From Streptomyces scabiei 87.22 (GTDB lineage: Bacteria > Actinomycetota > Actinomycetes > Streptomycetales > Streptomycetaceae): 64,000 nt of DNA. The notes below the pieces were generated by a model. It searched no databases. It saw only the letters and a program-made list of their open reading frames with translations, and was not told the DNA's origin. Location: NCBI RefSeq assembly GCF_000091305.1, contig NC_013929.1, positions 744,001-808,000 of the forward strand. Direction: 5' to 3'. The translations under genes and the position numbers were made by a program. Shown one piece after another: positions 8,809-19,125 of the stretch (its first letter is position 1; every line of letters starts with the position of its first letter).

Positions 8809-10578
8809 TCAGACGGTGGGCGCCGTCCGGGTGCGGGTCCATGCCGTGGCGGAGACGGACAGCACGGAGAGCAGGACGAGGGCGGCGGCCGGGCCGAGGA
8901 CGGTCCAGGGGGCCAGCTCCGCGTAGGGCTGGTTCTCCGAGAGCAGGCGCCCCCACTCCGGGGTGGGCGGCTGCTCGCCCAGTCCGAGGAAGCCGAGGGA
9001 CGCCAATACGAGGACCGTGGTGGGCAGGCGCAGCAGCGCGTTGCGCACCAGCGCGGGCAGGACCGCGGGCAGCAGGTGGTGACGCAGGAGGTAGGCGGGG
9101 CCCGCGCCGAAGGAGACCGCCGCGAGCAGGTGGCCGCTGGCCCGTTCCTGTTCGAGCAGGGCGGCCGCCTGCGCCGCGTACGGCGTCCAGGCCACCAGGC
9201 ACACCGCGCACGCGGCGCCCCAGGCCGACGGTCCGGTGACCGCGGTCGTGAGCAGCCCGGCGAGGACGGCGGGCAGCGTGGACACCACTTCGGTCAGCCC
9301 GGCCCCCACCTGCGTCGCCGTCCCGACGACCAGCCCGACGAGGGCAGCGGCGACGGTCACCACGAGGGCCACGCCGAGCGTGCGCAGGGCACCGTGGCCG
9401 AGCCGGGCCAGCAGATCGCGGCCGAGCGCGTCGGTGCCGAGCGGGTGCGCGAGGGACGGGGGCAGCAGGCGGGCCGTCGTCTCCACCTGGAGGGGATCGC
9501 GCAGCAGACCGGACACCACCAGGGCGAGCAGGGTGATCGCGCAGCAGCCGATGACCCAGGGCAGCGCACGGGTCCGTACGAGCCTGGGCGGATGGAGGGC
9601 GGGCAGGGCGCCGTCCCGCAGGGCGGGGCCGAGCAGGGCGTGGCGTGCCGCCCGGATCGCGAAGCCGGCGCAGACGCCGAGCAGGACCAGGGCCAGGGTC
9701 GCGGTCTGCAGCGGCGGCAGGTCCTGGGCGACGGCCGCGTCCAGCGCGAGCCGGCCGAGGCCCGGGATGTTGAAGATCTTCTCCACCGCGACCGCGCCGC
9801 CGACCAGGGCGACGACGGTCGGCAGGAGCTGGGGGAGCACTCCGGCCAGGGCGCGCCGCAGCGCGGTGCGCGCGATGCGGGCTCCGCTGTGTCCGAAGGC
9901 GCGCCAGGTGCGGGCCCACGGCTCGTTGAAGGCGGCGGGCAGGGACTGGTCGAGCAGCCCGCCGATCATCGCTCCGGAGGGCACGCCGAGGGCGAGGGCG
10001 GGCAGCACCATCGAGCCCGGCCCCTCCCAGCCCTGGGAGGGGAACCAGCCGAGCCACACCCCGCACACCGTCGCCAGCAGGGAGGCGAGCAGGAACTTGG
10101 GCAGCGCGGCGAGGACGGCGGCACCGGTCCCCGCCCGCGTGCGCCGCAGTCCGCGCCGCGCGCCGAGGCGCAGGGTGCGGGCGCACACCAGCGCGGCCAC
10201 CACGACGGTGACCGCGAACGCGCCGAGCATGAGCGTCACGGAGACGGCGAGGGCGGTCGTCACCTGCGGCAGCACCGGTTCACCCGACACCCAGGAGACG
10301 CCGGCGTCGCCGCGCGCCAGCCCGGCCGCCCATCGCCCGATATGGGCGAACGGCCCCTCTTCCAGGCCCAGTTGTTCGCGTACGGCGGTCAGCTGGGCGG
10401 GGGTGGGGTCCTGGTCGGCGGAGCGGGCGCGCAGCACGGTCAGGGCGGGGTCGATGCCGGACAGCCAGGGCAGGAAGGCGACGGCGGCCAGCAGCGCGGC
10501 CGCCGCCGTGACCCGGCCGGCGCCCGCGCGCCACCGGGTCGGGAGGCTTCGGGCGCCGGCCGGCGGCAGGGTGCTCAT
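8809..10578 (-). CDS. Fused DppB-DppC-type ABC permease
   Basis: 589 aa containing two peptide/nickel-type permease halves in one chain. The first half (about 1-310) has the DppB order with a large periplasmic loop after the first helix and the GGAVAVEKIFNIPGLGRL EAA-like region. The second (about 330-589) has the DppC signature HPLGTDALGRDLLARL and a LGFLGLGEQPPTPEWG ending. Such permeases are normally two subunits. It starts 6 bp after the stop of the binding-protein gene, so both are in one operon. No ATPase gene is adjacent; one must be supplied from elsewhere. The operon has an iron box, so the cargo may be an iron-related peptide or siderophore-like compound (inference). Confidence 0.88.
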   Translation of the reverse strand: MSTLPPAGARSLPTRWRAGAGRVTAAAALLAAVAFLPWLSGIDPALTVLRARSADQDPTPAQLTAVREQLGLEEGPFAHIGRWAAGLARGDAGVSWVSGEPVLPQVTTALAVSVTLMLGAFAVTVVVAALVCARTLRLGARRGLRRTRAGTGAAVLAALPKFLLASLLATVCGVWLGWFPSQGWEGPGSMVLPALALGVPSGAMIGGLLDQSLPAAFNEPWARTWRAFGHSGARIARTALRRALAGVLPQLLPTVVALVGGAVAVEKIFNIPGLGRLALDAAVAQDLPPLQTATLALVLLGVCAGFAIRAARHALLGPALRDGALPALHPPRLVRTRALPWVIGCCAITLLALVVSGLLRDPLQVETTARLLPPSLAHPLGTDALGRDLLARLGHGALRTLGVALVVTVAAALVGLVVGTATQVGAGLTEVVSTLPAVLAGLLTTAVTGPSAWGAACAVCLVAWTPYAAQAAALLEQERASGHLLAAVSFGAGPAYLLRHHLLPAVLPALVRNALLRLPTTVLVLASLGFLGLGEQPPTPEWGRLLSENQPYAELAPWTVLGPAAALVLLSVLSVSATAWTRTRTAPTV

Positions 10579-10584
10579 CGGCGG

Positions 10585-12108
10585 TTACTTCAGGTGGGTG
10601 TCGACGTCGACGAGGGAGCGCTCGCGGGGGTCGAGCAGGACGCCCTCGACATCACCGGAGATGCCCTGGACGACCTTCTCGTGGACCAGCGGGACGACGG
10701 CGTCGGTGCGCAGGATCTCCGCCTCGGCCCGCATGATCTTCTTCTGCCGCTCGGCGGTGTCGCCCTCCGCGGCGGCGGACTTGACGGCCTTGTCGACCGC
10801 GGTGTCCTTCAGGCCCGCGATGTTGTAGACGCCCTCCCCGGTGAAGTCGCTGGCGAGGTAGGCCACCGCGTCACCGGTGTCGAGGAGCGTGACCCGGGAG
10901 AAGACGAGGGCGTCGTACCTGCCCGCGAGGAGGTCGGCCTCCATCTGCGTGTACTCGCGCACGTCCTGCTTCACGGTGAACCCGGCCTTCTCCAGCTGCT
11001 GCTGGAGGACCGAGGCGGCCTCGGGGAGTTCGGCGCGGTTGGTGTAGGTGGCCAGGCGCAGGGTCCTGCCCCTGGTCTCCGACTTCACCTGCGCGGTGGT
11101 CGCCGCCTTCGCCCGGCCGGTCACCTCGACCCGCCGGTCGGCGGCCCAGGGGACGGCCGGCCCGAACAGCCCCACGGCGGGGTCCGCGTATCCGCCGAAG
11201 ACGGAGTCGACGAGGACACCGCCGTCCACGGCCGCACGGGCGGCGGCGCGCAGTCCGTCGTCGGCGAGGAGGCCGCCGCGGGTGTTGAGGATCAGGCTGT
11301 CGGTGCGTACGGAGGGCACTTCGTGACGCGTCTTCGCGTCGAGGAGCTTCGCCTGGGCGGTGGGGATCCACTCGGCGATGTCCACGTCGCCGCCGCGCAG
11401 GGCGTTGGCGCGGGCGGTGCCGTCGGCGATCCAGCTGACGTCGATGCCGGGGCTCTTGGCCCTGCCGCCCCAGTAACCGTCGTAGCGGTCGAGCGTGGCC
11501 CTGGTCTTTCCGGTCAGCCTGGTGATCGTGAACGGGCCGGTGCCGGTGCCGACGGGGCTGACGGTGCCGTCGTCGGCGTACGCCTTCTCGGCGAGGATGC
11601 CGAGGGCGGGGCTGGCGAGCCGCAGCGGGAGGACGGGGTCGGCCGTCTTCGTGGTGAGGGTGACGGTGTCCTTGTCGTCCGCCTCGGCGGTCAGCGTGAT
11701 GTCGCTCAGTACCCGCGGCTTGGTCTCGGCCTCGTTCGCGCGGCGGAGCGCGTTGACGACCGACTCGGCGGTGACGTCGGTGCCGTCCTGGAAGGTGGCC
11801 TTGCGCAGCTGGAACACCCAGGTCGTGTCGTTCTTCCGTGCCCAGGACGTCGCCAGGGCGGGTGCGGCGGCGCCGTTCTCGTCCAGGGCTGTGAGTCCCT
11901 CGGCCACGGAGAGCTTGCTGAGCACGGTGGCGTCGTTGCTGTACGGCGACAGGGCCTGGACGGGCGGCACCGCGAGGGCTATTCGCAGGCGGGCGCCGGC
12001 TCCCTGCGCCCCGCTCGCACCCGATCCGTCCTCTCCGGAGGCGAAGCAGCCGGCGAGCACCGGCGTGAGGGCGAGGGCCGTCAGAAGGCGGCGGGTGGTG
12101 GTGCGCAT
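10585..12108 (-). CDS. ABC transporter substrate-binding lipoprotein, family 5
   Basis: 507 aa, exported lipoprotein: RRLLTALALTPVLAGC gives a lipobox with the acylated Cys near residue 21. The body is the DppA/OppA family 5 fold (LRIALAVPPVQALSPYSND start, TSWARKNDTTWVFQLRKATFQDG signature, second lobe ending in VVPLVHEKVVQGI). It would hand a peptide-like ligand to the fused permease encoded 6 bp downstream. The gene is preceded by a 19-bp DtxR/DmdR-type iron box, which makes it unusual for a peptide binding protein and suggests induction under iron limitation. Confidence 0.88.
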   Translation of the reverse strand: MRTTTRRLLTALALTPVLAGCFASGEDGSGASGAQGAGARLRIALAVPPVQALSPYSNDATVLSKLSVAEGLTALDENGAAAPALATSWARKNDTTWVFQLRKATFQDGTDVTAESVVNALRRANEAETKPRVLSDITLTAEADDKDTVTLTTKTADPVLPLRLASPALGILAEKAYADDGTVSPVGTGTGPFTITRLTGKTRATLDRYDGYWGGRAKSPGIDVSWIADGTARANALRGGDVDIAEWIPTAQAKLLDAKTRHEVPSVRTDSLILNTRGGLLADDGLRAAARAAVDGGVLVDSVFGGYADPAVGLFGPAVPWAADRRVEVTGRAKAATTAQVKSETRGRTLRLATYTNRAELPEAASVLQQQLEKAGFTVKQDVREYTQMEADLLAGRYDALVFSRVTLLDTGDAVAYLASDFTGEGVYNIAGLKDTAVDKAVKSAAAEGDTAERQKKIMRAEAEILRTDAVVPLVHEKVVQGISGDVEGVLLDPRERSLVDVDTHLK

Positions 12109-12183
12109 GGTCGGTCCTGTCGTGCGGCGGGCGGATCGCGCCCCCGGTGCGCGGCCGCGGCATCCGGGGGCGCGATCAGTCTA

Positions 12184-12202
12184 TTAGGTAAGCCTTACCA
12201 AG
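12184..12202 (-). promoter_or_regulatory. Iron box (DtxR/DmdR-type operator)
   Basis: TTAGGTAAGCCTTACCAAG matches 15 of 19 positions of the DtxR-family consensus TTAGGTTAGCCTAACCTAA, with two of the mismatches symmetric (A/T swapped). It lies about 75 bp upstream of the binding-protein start. Confidence 0.8.
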
Positions 12203-12235
12203 CTGACAGGGCCCCCGCCGGTGGGCGAGAGGGGG

Positions 12236-13093
12236 TCAGGCGCCGGAGACGGCCGGCGCCTGCGCCTTCAGGTCGAGCCGGTGCTCGCCCGCGTACACGT
12301 TCATGGAGCCGCCGCGCAGGAAGCCGACGAGGGTGAGTCCGGTCTCGACGGCCAGGTCCACCGCGAGGGAGGACGGCGCGGAGACGGCGGCGAGGACGGG
12401 GATGCCCGCCATGACGGCCTTCTGGACCAGTTCGAAGGACGCCCGTCCGGAGACCAGCAGAACGGTCCGGGACAGCGGGAGTTCACCGGACCGGAGCGCG
12501 CGGCCGATCACCTTGTCCACGGCGTTGTGCCGGCCGATGTCCTCCCGCAGGTCCAGCAGGTCGCCCTCGGGGGAGAACAGTCCGGCCGCGTGCAGCCCGC
12601 CGGTCCGGTCGAACACCTGTTGCGCGGCCCGCAGCCGGTCGGGCAGGAGGGCCAGCAGTTCGGGGGTGACCCGGACCGGAGGCGTGTCGGCAATGGGCCA
12701 GTGGGCGGTGGTCCGTACGGCGTCGAGGCTCGCCTTCCCGCACAGGCCGCACGAGGAGGTGGTGTAGACGTTGCGCTCCAGGGTGATGTCGGGCAGCGGC
12801 ACACCGGGGGCGAGGCGGACGTCGACGACGTTGTAGGTGTTCCGGCCGTCCTCGGTGGCGCCCGCGCAGTACACGATGTTCGCCACGTCCGAGGCCCTGC
12901 TCACGACGCCCTCGCTCACCAGGAACCCGGCGGCCAGGGCGAAGTCGTCGCCGGGTGTGCGCATGGTGACGGCCAGCGGTCTGCCGCCCAGCCGGATCTC
13001 CATCGGCTCTTCCGCGACCAGCGTGTCGGGGCGGGTGCTCAGCGCCCCGTCCCTGATCCGCAGCACCCGACGGCGCTCGGTGACCCGGCCCAT
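12236..13093 (-). CDS. fdhD: Formate dehydrogenase sulfurtransferase FdhD
   Basis: 285 aa, full length for FdhD. Diagnostic features: [17 protein letters not shown] near residue 50, the cysteine loop SSCGLCG near residue 115 that carries persulfide sulfur, and the C-terminal [23 protein letters not shown] motif (here [12 protein letters not shown]). It transfers sulfur from a cysteine desulfurase to the molybdenum cofactor of formate dehydrogenase. It lies 56 bp after sdaA, apparently last gene of the reductase-glyA-sdaA operon, and serves the FdhF-type enzyme encoded 33 kb away in the same gene cluster (inference). Confidence 0.93.
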   Translation of the reverse strand: MGRVTERRRVLRIRDGALSTRPDTLVAEEPMEIRLGGRPLAVTMRTPGDDFALAAGFLVSEGVVSRASDVANIVYCAGATEDGRNTYNVVDVRLAPGVPLPDITLERNVYTTSSCGLCGKASLDAVRTTAHWPIADTPPVRVTPELLALLPDRLRAAQQVFDRTGGLHAAGLFSPEGDLLDLREDIGRHNAVDKVIGRALRSGELPLSRTVLLVSGRASFELVQKAVMAGIPVLAAVSAPSSLAVDLAVETGLTLVGFLRGGSMNVYAGEHRLDLKAQAPAVSGA

Positions 13094-13149
13094 GCGGCCT
13101 CACTCCCAGTTCTGTCGTCGGGTCCGCGGCCGGTGCTCCCCGGGCACGC

Positions 13150-14532
13150 TCAGCACTCGATGACGTTGACGGCGAGGCCGCCGCGGGCGGTCTCCTTGTA
13201 CTTGACCTTCATGTCGGCGCCGGTCTCCTTCATGGTCTTGATGACCTTGTCGAGGGAGACATGGTGACGGCCGTCGCCGCGCAGGGCCATCCGGGCGGCG
13301 GTGACGGCCTTGACGGCGGCCATGCCGTTGCGTTCGATGCAGGGGATCTGGACGAGGCCGCCGACGGGGTCGCAGGTGAGGCCGAGATTGTGTTCCATGC
13401 CGATCTCGGCGGCGTTCTCCACCTGCTCGGGGCTGCCGCCCATGACCTCGGCGAGGCCGCCCGCGGCCATGGAGCAGGCGGAGCCGACCTCGCCCTGGCA
13501 GCCGACCTCGGCGCCGGAGATGGAGGCGTTCTCCTTGAACAGCAGACCGATCGCGCCGGCCGCGAGCAGGAAACGGACGATGCCGTCCTCGTCGGCGCCG
13601 GGCACGAACTCCAGGAAGTAGTGCAGGACGGCGGGGATGATGCCGGCCGCGCCGTTCGTCGGCGCGGTGACGACCCGGCCACCGGCGGCGTTCTCCTCGT
13701 TCACGGCCATCGCGTAGAGCGTGATCCACTCCATGGCGCGGGGCAGCGGATCGCCCTCGCTGCGCAGGGCACGGGCGGCCGCGGCCGCCCGGCGGCGGAC
13801 CTTCAGGCCGCCGGGGAGGATGCCCTCGCGGCCCAGCCCCCGGGAGATGCACGCCTCCATGACACGCCAGATCTCCAGCAGGCCCGCGCGGATCTCGTCC
13901 TCGGTGCGCCACGCCTTCTCGTTCTCCAGCATCAGCGCGGAGATCGACAGCCCCGTCTCCCGGGCGAGCCGCAGCAGTTCGTCGCCGGTGCTGAACGGGT
14001 GGGGCAGCACGGTGTCGTCGAGCTTGATGCGGTCCGCGCCGGCGGCTTCCTCGTCGACGACGAAGCCGCCGCCGACGGAGTAGTACGTCTTCTCCAGCAG
14101 GGGGACACCGTCGCCGTCGCACGCGAAGAGGATCATGCCGTTGGCGTGGTACGGCAGTGACCGCCTGCGGTGCAGGACGAGTTGGGTCGAGGCGTCGAAG
14201 GCGACCTCGTGGGCGGGACCGATCTCCGCGCCGAGGAGGCGCAGGCGCCCGGTGGCACGGATGCGTTCGACGTCCACGTCGGCCTGCGTGACGTCGACCG
14301 TGTGCGGCTCGTTGCCCTCCAGGCCGAGCAGCACCGCCTTGGGGGTGCCGTGGCCGTGGCCGGTGGCGCCGAGTGAACCGAACAGCTCCGCCCGTACGGC
14401 GGCGGTCTGGGCGAGCATCCCGTCCTGCTTCAGCCGCCTGACGAACATCCCGGCGGCACGCATCGGGCCCACGGTGTGCGAGCTGGACGGGCCTATGCCG
14501 ATCGAGAAGAGGTCGAAGACGCTGATTGCCAC
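13150..14532 (-). CDS. sdaA: L-serine ammonia-lyase, iron-sulfur dependent
   Basis: 460 aa, the single-chain form with the beta domain first ([21 protein letters not shown]) and the alpha catalytic domain after about residue 185. Cluster cysteines are visible in [16 protein letters not shown] and [17 protein letters not shown]. It converts serine to pyruvate and ammonia with an oxygen-sensitive [4Fe-4S] cluster. GTG start at 14532 with CGGAG upstream. It follows glyA by 67 bp; together they turn glycine plus methylene-THF into pyruvate, the exit of the betaine route. Confidence 0.95.
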   Translation of the reverse strand: MAISVFDLFSIGIGPSSSHTVGPMRAAGMFVRRLKQDGMLAQTAAVRAELFGSLGATGHGHGTPKAVLLGLEGNEPHTVDVTQADVDVERIRATGRLRLLGAEIGPAHEVAFDASTQLVLHRRRSLPYHANGMILFACDGDGVPLLEKTYYSVGGGFVVDEEAAGADRIKLDDTVLPHPFSTGDELLRLARETGLSISALMLENEKAWRTEDEIRAGLLEIWRVMEACISRGLGREGILPGGLKVRRRAAAAARALRSEGDPLPRAMEWITLYAMAVNEENAAGGRVVTAPTNGAAGIIPAVLHYFLEFVPGADEDGIVRFLLAAGAIGLLFKENASISGAEVGCQGEVGSACSMAAGGLAEVMGGSPEQVENAAEIGMEHNLGLTCDPVGGLVQIPCIERNGMAAVKAVTAARMALRGDGRHHVSLDKVIKTMKETGADMKVKYKETARGGLAVNVIEC

Positions 14533-14599
14533 GCCACGCTCCGTGGAGTTGAAGGGGCGCGCCGGCGGTGACGGCGCGCGCCCTGCGGGAGGTTGTCGG

Positions 14600-15859
14600 T
14601 CACAGGCCGGGGTAGAGCGGGTGCTTGTCGGCGAGGGCCTTGACCCGGGCCTTGAGGGCTTCGGTGTCGTAGGAGGGCTTGAGGGCCTCGGCGATGACGT
14701 CGGCGACCTCGGTGAAGTCCTCGGCGGTGAAGCCGCGGGTGGCCAGGGCCGGGGTGCCGATGCGCAGGCCGGAGGTCACCATCGGCGGACGCGGGTCGTT
14801 GGGGACCGCGTTGCGGTTGACGGTGATGCCGACCTCGTGGAGGCGGTCCTCGGCCTGCTGCCCGTCCAGGTCGGAGTGGCGCAGGTCGACGAGGATGAGG
14901 TGCACGTCGGTGCCGCCGGACAGCACGTCGACGCCGGCCTCGCGGGCGTCGGGGGCGGTGAGCCGTTCGGCGAGGATCTTCGCGCCCTCGACCGTGCGCC
15001 GCTGGCGCTCCTTGAACTCCTCGCTCGCGGCGACCTTGAACGAGACCGCCTTCGCCGCGATCACGTGCTCCAGCGGGCCGCCCTGGAAGCCGGGGAAGAC
15101 CGAGGAGTTGAGCTTCTTGGCGAACTCCTTGCTCCGGGCGAGGATGATGCCGCCGCGCGGGCCGCCGAGGGTCTTGTGGGTGGTGGAGGTGACCACGTCG
15201 GCGTACTCGACGGGGTTGGGGTGCAGCCCGGCCGCGACCAGACCCGCGAAGTGCGCCATGTCCACCCACAGCAGCGCGCCGGTCTCGTCGGCGATCCGGC
15301 GGAACGCGGCGAAGTCCAGCTGCCGCGGATACGCCGACCAGCCCGCGATGATCACCTTCGGGTTGTGCTCCTTGGCGAGCCGCTCGACCTCGTCCATGTC
15401 GACCAGGCCGGAGTCGTCCACGTGGTAGGCGACCACGTTGAACTGCTTGCCGGAGAAGTTCAGGCGCATGCCGTGGGTGAGGTGGCCGCCGTGGGCGAGG
15501 TCCAGGCCGAGGACGGTGTCGCCGGGCTGGGCCAGCGCGAACAGCGCGGCCTGGTTGGCGGAGGCACCCGAGTGCGGCTGCACGTTGGCGTACTCGGCGC
15601 CGAACAGCTCCTTGAGCCGGTCGATCGCGATCTGCTCGGTGACGTCGACGTGCTCGCAGCCGCCGTAGTAGCGGCGGCCCGGATAGCCCTCGGCGTACTT
15701 GTTGGTCAGGACCGTGCCCTGCGCCTCCATGACCGCCAGAGGGGCGAAGTTCTCCGAGGCGATCATCTCCAGCGTGGACTGCTGACGGTGCAGCTCCGCG
15801 TCGACGGCGGCCGCGACCTCGGGGTCGAGGTCGTGCAGGGACTGGTTGAGCAGGGACAT
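14600..15859 (-). CDS. glyA: Serine hydroxymethyltransferase
   Basis: 419 aa, normal length. The PLP-lysine motif [16 protein letters not shown] and the N-terminal [16 protein letters not shown] are classical. It joins glycine and 5,10-methylene-THF to serine; in this setting both come from the dimethylglycine and sarcosine steps. AGGAGACC precedes the ATG. It sits 58 bp after the FAD reductase gene and 67 bp before sdaA in one apparent operon under the tandem dyad at 17121-17156. Confidence 0.96.
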   Translation of the reverse strand: MSLLNQSLHDLDPEVAAAVDAELHRQQSTLEMIASENFAPLAVMEAQGTVLTNKYAEGYPGRRYYGGCEHVDVTEQIAIDRLKELFGAEYANVQPHSGASANQAALFALAQPGDTVLGLDLAHGGHLTHGMRLNFSGKQFNVVAYHVDDSGLVDMDEVERLAKEHNPKVIIAGWSAYPRQLDFAAFRRIADETGALLWVDMAHFAGLVAAGLHPNPVEYADVVTSTTHKTLGGPRGGIILARSKEFAKKLNSSVFPGFQGGPLEHVIAAKAVSFKVAASEEFKERQRRTVEGAKILAERLTAPDAREAGVDVLSGGTDVHLILVDLRHSDLDGQQAEDRLHEVGITVNRNAVPNDPRPPMVTSGLRIGTPALATRGFTAEDFTEVADVIAEALKPSYDTEALKARVKALADKHPLYPGL

Positions 15860-15917
15860 CGGCGGTCTCCTGTGCGGGTTCCGGAGGGAGGAGGCGGGGC
15901 GTTCGAGGGCGGAGCGC

Positions 15918-17099
15918 TCAGGACACGGCGACCGCGGCGGCGGGGACGAGCGTGCGGCGGAGCCGGTTGAAGAACTTCGGCTGGTTGAGGGAGAGCACGG
16001 CCACGGCGTTGCCCTCGTGCCGGTAGACGGCCGTGAACGTACGGCTGTCGAGGTCGCCCTCGACGATCTCGGGCTCGGCGCCCGGGACGACGTACCCGGC
16101 GAGCTGGATGCGGGTGCGGTACTGGTCGGACCAGAAGTACGGGGCGGTGAGCGGGGCCGGGGCGGACACCCCTGTCAGCAGGGTCCGGGCGGCGGTCCTC
16201 GCCTGCTCGGTGGCGTTGCTCCAGTGCTCGATGCGGGCGTGGCGTCCGGTGAAGGGGTGGGGGCAGCGGGCCACGTCACCGACGGCGACGACGCCCGGGA
16301 CGGTGGTCGCGCAGCCGGTGTCGCACACCACGCCGTCGTCCACCAGGACCCCGGAGCCCGCGAGCCAGTCGGTGTTGGGCCGGACACCCACACCGGCCAC
16401 GACCACGTCGGCGGGCAGCACGCGTCCGTCCGCCAGCCGGACGCCGGTGACCCGGTCCCGGCCGAGCAGTTCGGCCACGCCCGTGCCGCACAGCAGGTCG
16501 ACGCCGTGATCGGTGTGCAGGGAGGAGCAGACCAGGCCCATCTCGCGGCCGAGTTGACGCTCCAGCGGCACCTCGGCCGCCTCGACGAGGGTGACGTGCA
16601 GCCCGAGCCGGTGGGCGGTGGACGCCACCTCGGCGCCGATGAAGCCGGCGCCGATGACGACGACCCTGGGGAGGCCGTCCAGCAACTCGGCCCGCAGGGC
16701 GAGGGCGTCGTCCAGGGTGCGCAGGGTGTGGACGCCGGCCAGTCCGTCGGCACCGGGGAGCGTGCGGGGACTCGCACCGGTGGCGACGACCACACCGTGG
16801 GTGCGGACCTGGCGTCCTCCGGTCAGGGTGACGGTCCGGGCCACGGGGTCGAGACGGACCGCGCGTTCGCCGAGCAGCCACTGCACGTCCAGGTCGTCGT
16901 ACTCGGCGGCGTCCCCGAGCGCGAGCGCGTCGGCGTCGATGTCGCCCTTCAGGAAGTCCTTGGACAGCGGGGGGCGGTCGTAGGGGGTGTGGCGCTCCTC
17001 CCCCACGACGACGATCTCGCCGTCGTAGCCCTCGGTGCGCAGCGCGCGGACCGTGCTCAGGCCCGCCAGTGACGCTCCGACGACGGTGATGCTCCTCAT
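15918..17099 (-). CDS. FAD/NAD(P)H ferredoxin reductase, Rieske oxygenase partner (copy 1)
   Basis: 393 aa, rhodocoxin/putidaredoxin-reductase fold: FAD dinucleotide motif [15 protein letters not shown] at the N-terminus, [15 protein letters not shown](P)H motif [15 protein letters not shown] near residue 150, and the second FAD motif [13 protein letters not shown] near 275. It would pass electrons from NAD(P)H to an iron-sulfur ferredoxin that feeds the Rieske oxygenase encoded 217 bp upstream. A paralogue is at 42654-43817. First gene of the reductase-glyA-sdaA-fdhD operon. Confidence 0.9.
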   Translation of the reverse strand: MRSITVVGASLAGLSTVRALRTEGYDGEIVVVGEERHTPYDRPPLSKDFLKGDIDADALALGDAAEYDDLDVQWLLGERAVRLDPVARTVTLTGGRQVRTHGVVVATGASPRTLPGADGLAGVHTLRTLDDALALRAELLDGLPRVVVIGAGFIGAEVASTAHRLGLHVTLVEAAEVPLERQLGREMGLVCSSLHTDHGVDLLCGTGVAELLGRDRVTGVRLADGRVLPADVVVAGVGVRPNTDWLAGSGVLVDDGVVCDTGCATTVPGVVAVGDVARCPHPFTGRHARIEHWSNATEQARTAARTLLTGVSAPAPLTAPYFWSDQYRTRIQLAGYVVPGAEPEIVEGDLDSRTFTAVYRHEGNAVAVLSLNQPKFFNRLRRTLVPAAAVAVS

Positions 17100-17120
17100 G
17101 CGGGCTCCTGACGAAGGGAT

Positions 17121-17156
17121 GTCTCACATGGCACAACGACACGCGTTATGCGCAAC
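17121..17156 (-). promoter_or_regulatory. Tandem 17-bp dyad operator, reductase-glyA-sdaA-fdhD operon
   Basis: Two copies of GTTGC-N7-GCAAC-like sequence, 17121-17137 (arms GTCTC/ACAAC) and 17140-17156 (CACGC/GCAAC), 2 bp apart. The strand-matched TTGACA (complement of TGTCAA, ~17180) lies 23 bp beyond. Confidence 0.65.
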
Positions 17157-17316
17157 ATGGTTTCGGTGGAGTTCGGGAGTGTCAAGAGGGCGGACCCGCC
17201 GAGCGTTCCCGATGGCGCTCCGAGTTGCATCGAACGCAACTCCCTCTTCCTGGCCCGTCCACCTGCCGGAGGGACCGGATCGGCAGGTGGACGGGGGTTC
17301 GCGGGGCGCCGCGGGG

Positions 17317-18450
17317 TCAGTGCGCGGGGCCGACGTCGAGCTTGTTCTGCAGCCAGGTGTGGAACTCGCCGATGTGGTGCTCGCTGGGCACCAGGACGCC
17401 GCCCTTGGCGTACGCCTTGGAACTCATCGCCGGCTGGGTGCGCTCACAGGCGTCGAAGTCCTGCTGGTTCACCCGGTGGAACAGCTCCACCGAGCGCTCC
17501 ACGTCCTTGCCGCTCTCCACGACATGGGGCAGGTAGAGCCAGTCGCACTCCACGATCGTGCGGTCCGCAGCCATCGGGTACATGCGGTGGAAGATCACGT
17601 GGTCGGGGACGAGGTTGATGAACACCTGCGGCCGGACGGTGATCGCGTAGTAACGGCGGTCCTGGTCCTCCGCGACGCCCGGGATACGGTCCAGCCCCTC
17701 GGAGCCGTCGACCGTGAAGCCCTGCACGTCCTCGCCGAACTCCGCACCGTGGCCCACGTAGTACTGGGCGGCGTACCCGTCCGCGAACTCCGGCAGCACC
17801 TCCGTCAGTTCCGGATGGATCGTCGCGCAGTGATAGCACTCCATGAAGTTCTCGATGATCAGCTTCCAGTTCGCCTTCACGTCGTACGTGATCCGACGAC
17901 CCACCGACAGACCGTCGATGTCGTAACGCTCGATCGACTCCACGTCACCGAGCCGCTCGACGACCGCGCCCAGCACCTCCGCCTCGAAGGACGGCGCCTC
18001 GTCGGCCAGGCAGACCCACACATAGCCCAGCCACTCCCGCACATGGACGTTGATCAGGCCGTACTCGGTCCGGTCGATGTCCGGCATCGACGTCAGGTTG
18101 GGCGCGGCGACCAGCTTGCCGTCCAGGCCGTACGTCCAGGCGTGGTAGGGGCACTGGAAGGCCCGCTTGACCTCGCCGGACTCCTCGGTGCACAGCTTGG
18201 CCCCGCGGTGCCGGCAGATGTTGAGGAACGCCTTGACCGAGCCGTCCCGGGCGCGGGAGACGAGGACGCTCTCCCGTCCGACCTGGTAGGTACGGAAGGC
18301 TCCGGGCTTGGCCAGTTCGGAGGCGCGGGCCACACAGAACCACATGGCCTCGAAGACCCGCTCCTGCTCCTGGGCGAACACTCCGGGGTCCGTGTAGTAC
18401 TCGCCGGGCAGCGTGGGGATGAGGCTGGGCGGCAGATTCGTGAGGGTCAT
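17317..18450 (-). CDS. Rieske oxygenase alpha subunit, probable glycine betaine monooxygenase (copy 1)
   Basis: 377 aa. Rieske [2Fe-2S] ligands Cys79, His81, Cys100, His103; mononuclear iron region [12 protein letters not shown] with His207 and His212 and Glu204. It resembles GbcA, which oxidatively removes one methyl of glycine betaine as formaldehyde, giving dimethylglycine. ATG at 18450 with GAAGGTGA upstream. It is the third gene of an operon whose first two genes (mycothiol formaldehyde dehydrogenase, MBL hydrolase) dispose of formaldehyde. Bases 17575-17925 are identical to the second copy at 41649-41999. Substrate could also be another betaine such as carnitine or proline betaine. Confidence 0.88.
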   Translation of the reverse strand: MTLTNLPPSLIPTLPGEYYTDPGVFAQEQERVFEAMWFCVARASELAKPGAFRTYQVGRESVLVSRARDGSVKAFLNICRHRGAKLCTEESGEVKRAFQCPYHAWTYGLDGKLVAAPNLTSMPDIDRTEYGLINVHVREWLGYVWVCLADEAPSFEAEVLGAVVERLGDVESIERYDIDGLSVGRRITYDVKANWKLIIENFMECYHCATIHPELTEVLPEFADGYAAQYYVGHGAEFGEDVQGFTVDGSEGLDRIPGVAEDQDRRYYAITVRPQVFINLVPDHVIFHRMYPMAADRTIVECDWLYLPHVVESGKDVERSVELFHRVNQQDFDACERTQPAMSSKAYAKGGVLVPSEHHIGEFHTWLQNKLDVGPAH

Positions 18451-18492
18451 CGAGTCACCTTCGGGAAATTCGGGAAGCGGTGGCGGGGGTGC

Positions 18493-19125
18493 TCAGTGGC
18501 CGCGGGCGATCCACTCGTCGAGGCGGGGCGCCTCGGCCCCGATCGTGGTGGTGTCGCCGTGACCGGTGTGGACGGTGGTGCCGGCGGGGAGCGTCAGCAG
18601 CCGGTCCCGGACGGAGGCGATGATGGTGCCGAAGTCCGAGAAGGACCGGCCGGTGGCCCCGGGGCCTCCCTGGAAGAGGGTGTCGCCGGAGAACAGGGCG
18701 TCCAGCGCGGGCGCGTGGAGGCAGACCGCGCCGGGCGCGTGGCCGGGCGTGTGGAGCACCGTCAGCTCGACGCCGGCGACGGTCAGGGTCTCGCCCTCGG
18801 CCAGTTCCCGGAAGTCGGGGGCGTCCTCGCCGTGCGCCATCTTCCACAGCACGGTGTCGGCGGGGTGGAGCAGGATGGGCGCGCCGTGGCGGGCGGCCAC
18901 GGCCGGGGCGGCGTTGACGTGGTCGTTGTGGGCGTGGGTGCACACCACGGCGACCAGGCGCCGGCCGCCGACGGCGGCCGAGACGGCGTCCGCGTCGTGT
19001 GCGGCGTCGACGACCAGGACCTCCTCGTCGTCACCGATCAGCCAGACGTTGTTGTCGACCTCCCAGCTGCCGCCGTCCAGTTCGAAGGTGCCGGAGGTGA
19101 CGAGGCGCTCGATGCGGGCGGTCAC
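18493..19125 (-). CDS. MBL-fold hydrolase, probable S-formylmycothiol hydrolase
   Basis: 210 aa metallo-beta-lactamase fold: metal motif THAHNDH near residue 80, [14 protein letters not shown] and the C-terminal [11 protein letters not shown] start overlaps the stop of the formaldehyde dehydrogenase gene (GTGA), so translation is coupled. The same neighbour pair occurs in mycobacteria (Rv2259-Rv2260), which supports a role in hydrolysing S-formylmycothiol to mycothiol and formate; the exact substrate is inferred from context. Confidence 0.8.
   Translation of the reverse strand: MTARIERLVTSGTFELDGGSWEVDNNVWLIGDDEEVLVVDAAHDADAVSAAVGGRRLVAVVCTHAHNDHVNAAPAVAARHGAPILLHPADTVLWKMAHGEDAPDFRELAEGETLTVAGVELTVLHTPGHAPGAVCLHAPALDALFSGDTLFQGGPGATGRSFSDFGTIIASVRDRLLTLPAGTTVHTGHGDTTTIGAEAPRLDEWIARGH

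Noticed and set aside
9076..12336. A 1086-residue open frame on the plus strand
   Set aside because: It is antisense to the permease and binding-protein genes, rich in Gly/Gln/Arg as expected for a shadow of high-GC coding DNA, and shows no domain.
14533..15917. A glycine riboswitch before glyA or sdaA
   Set aside because: The gaps are only 67 and 58 bp, too short for the aptamer, and no matching core was seen; a small hairpin at 14555-14583 is the only structure.
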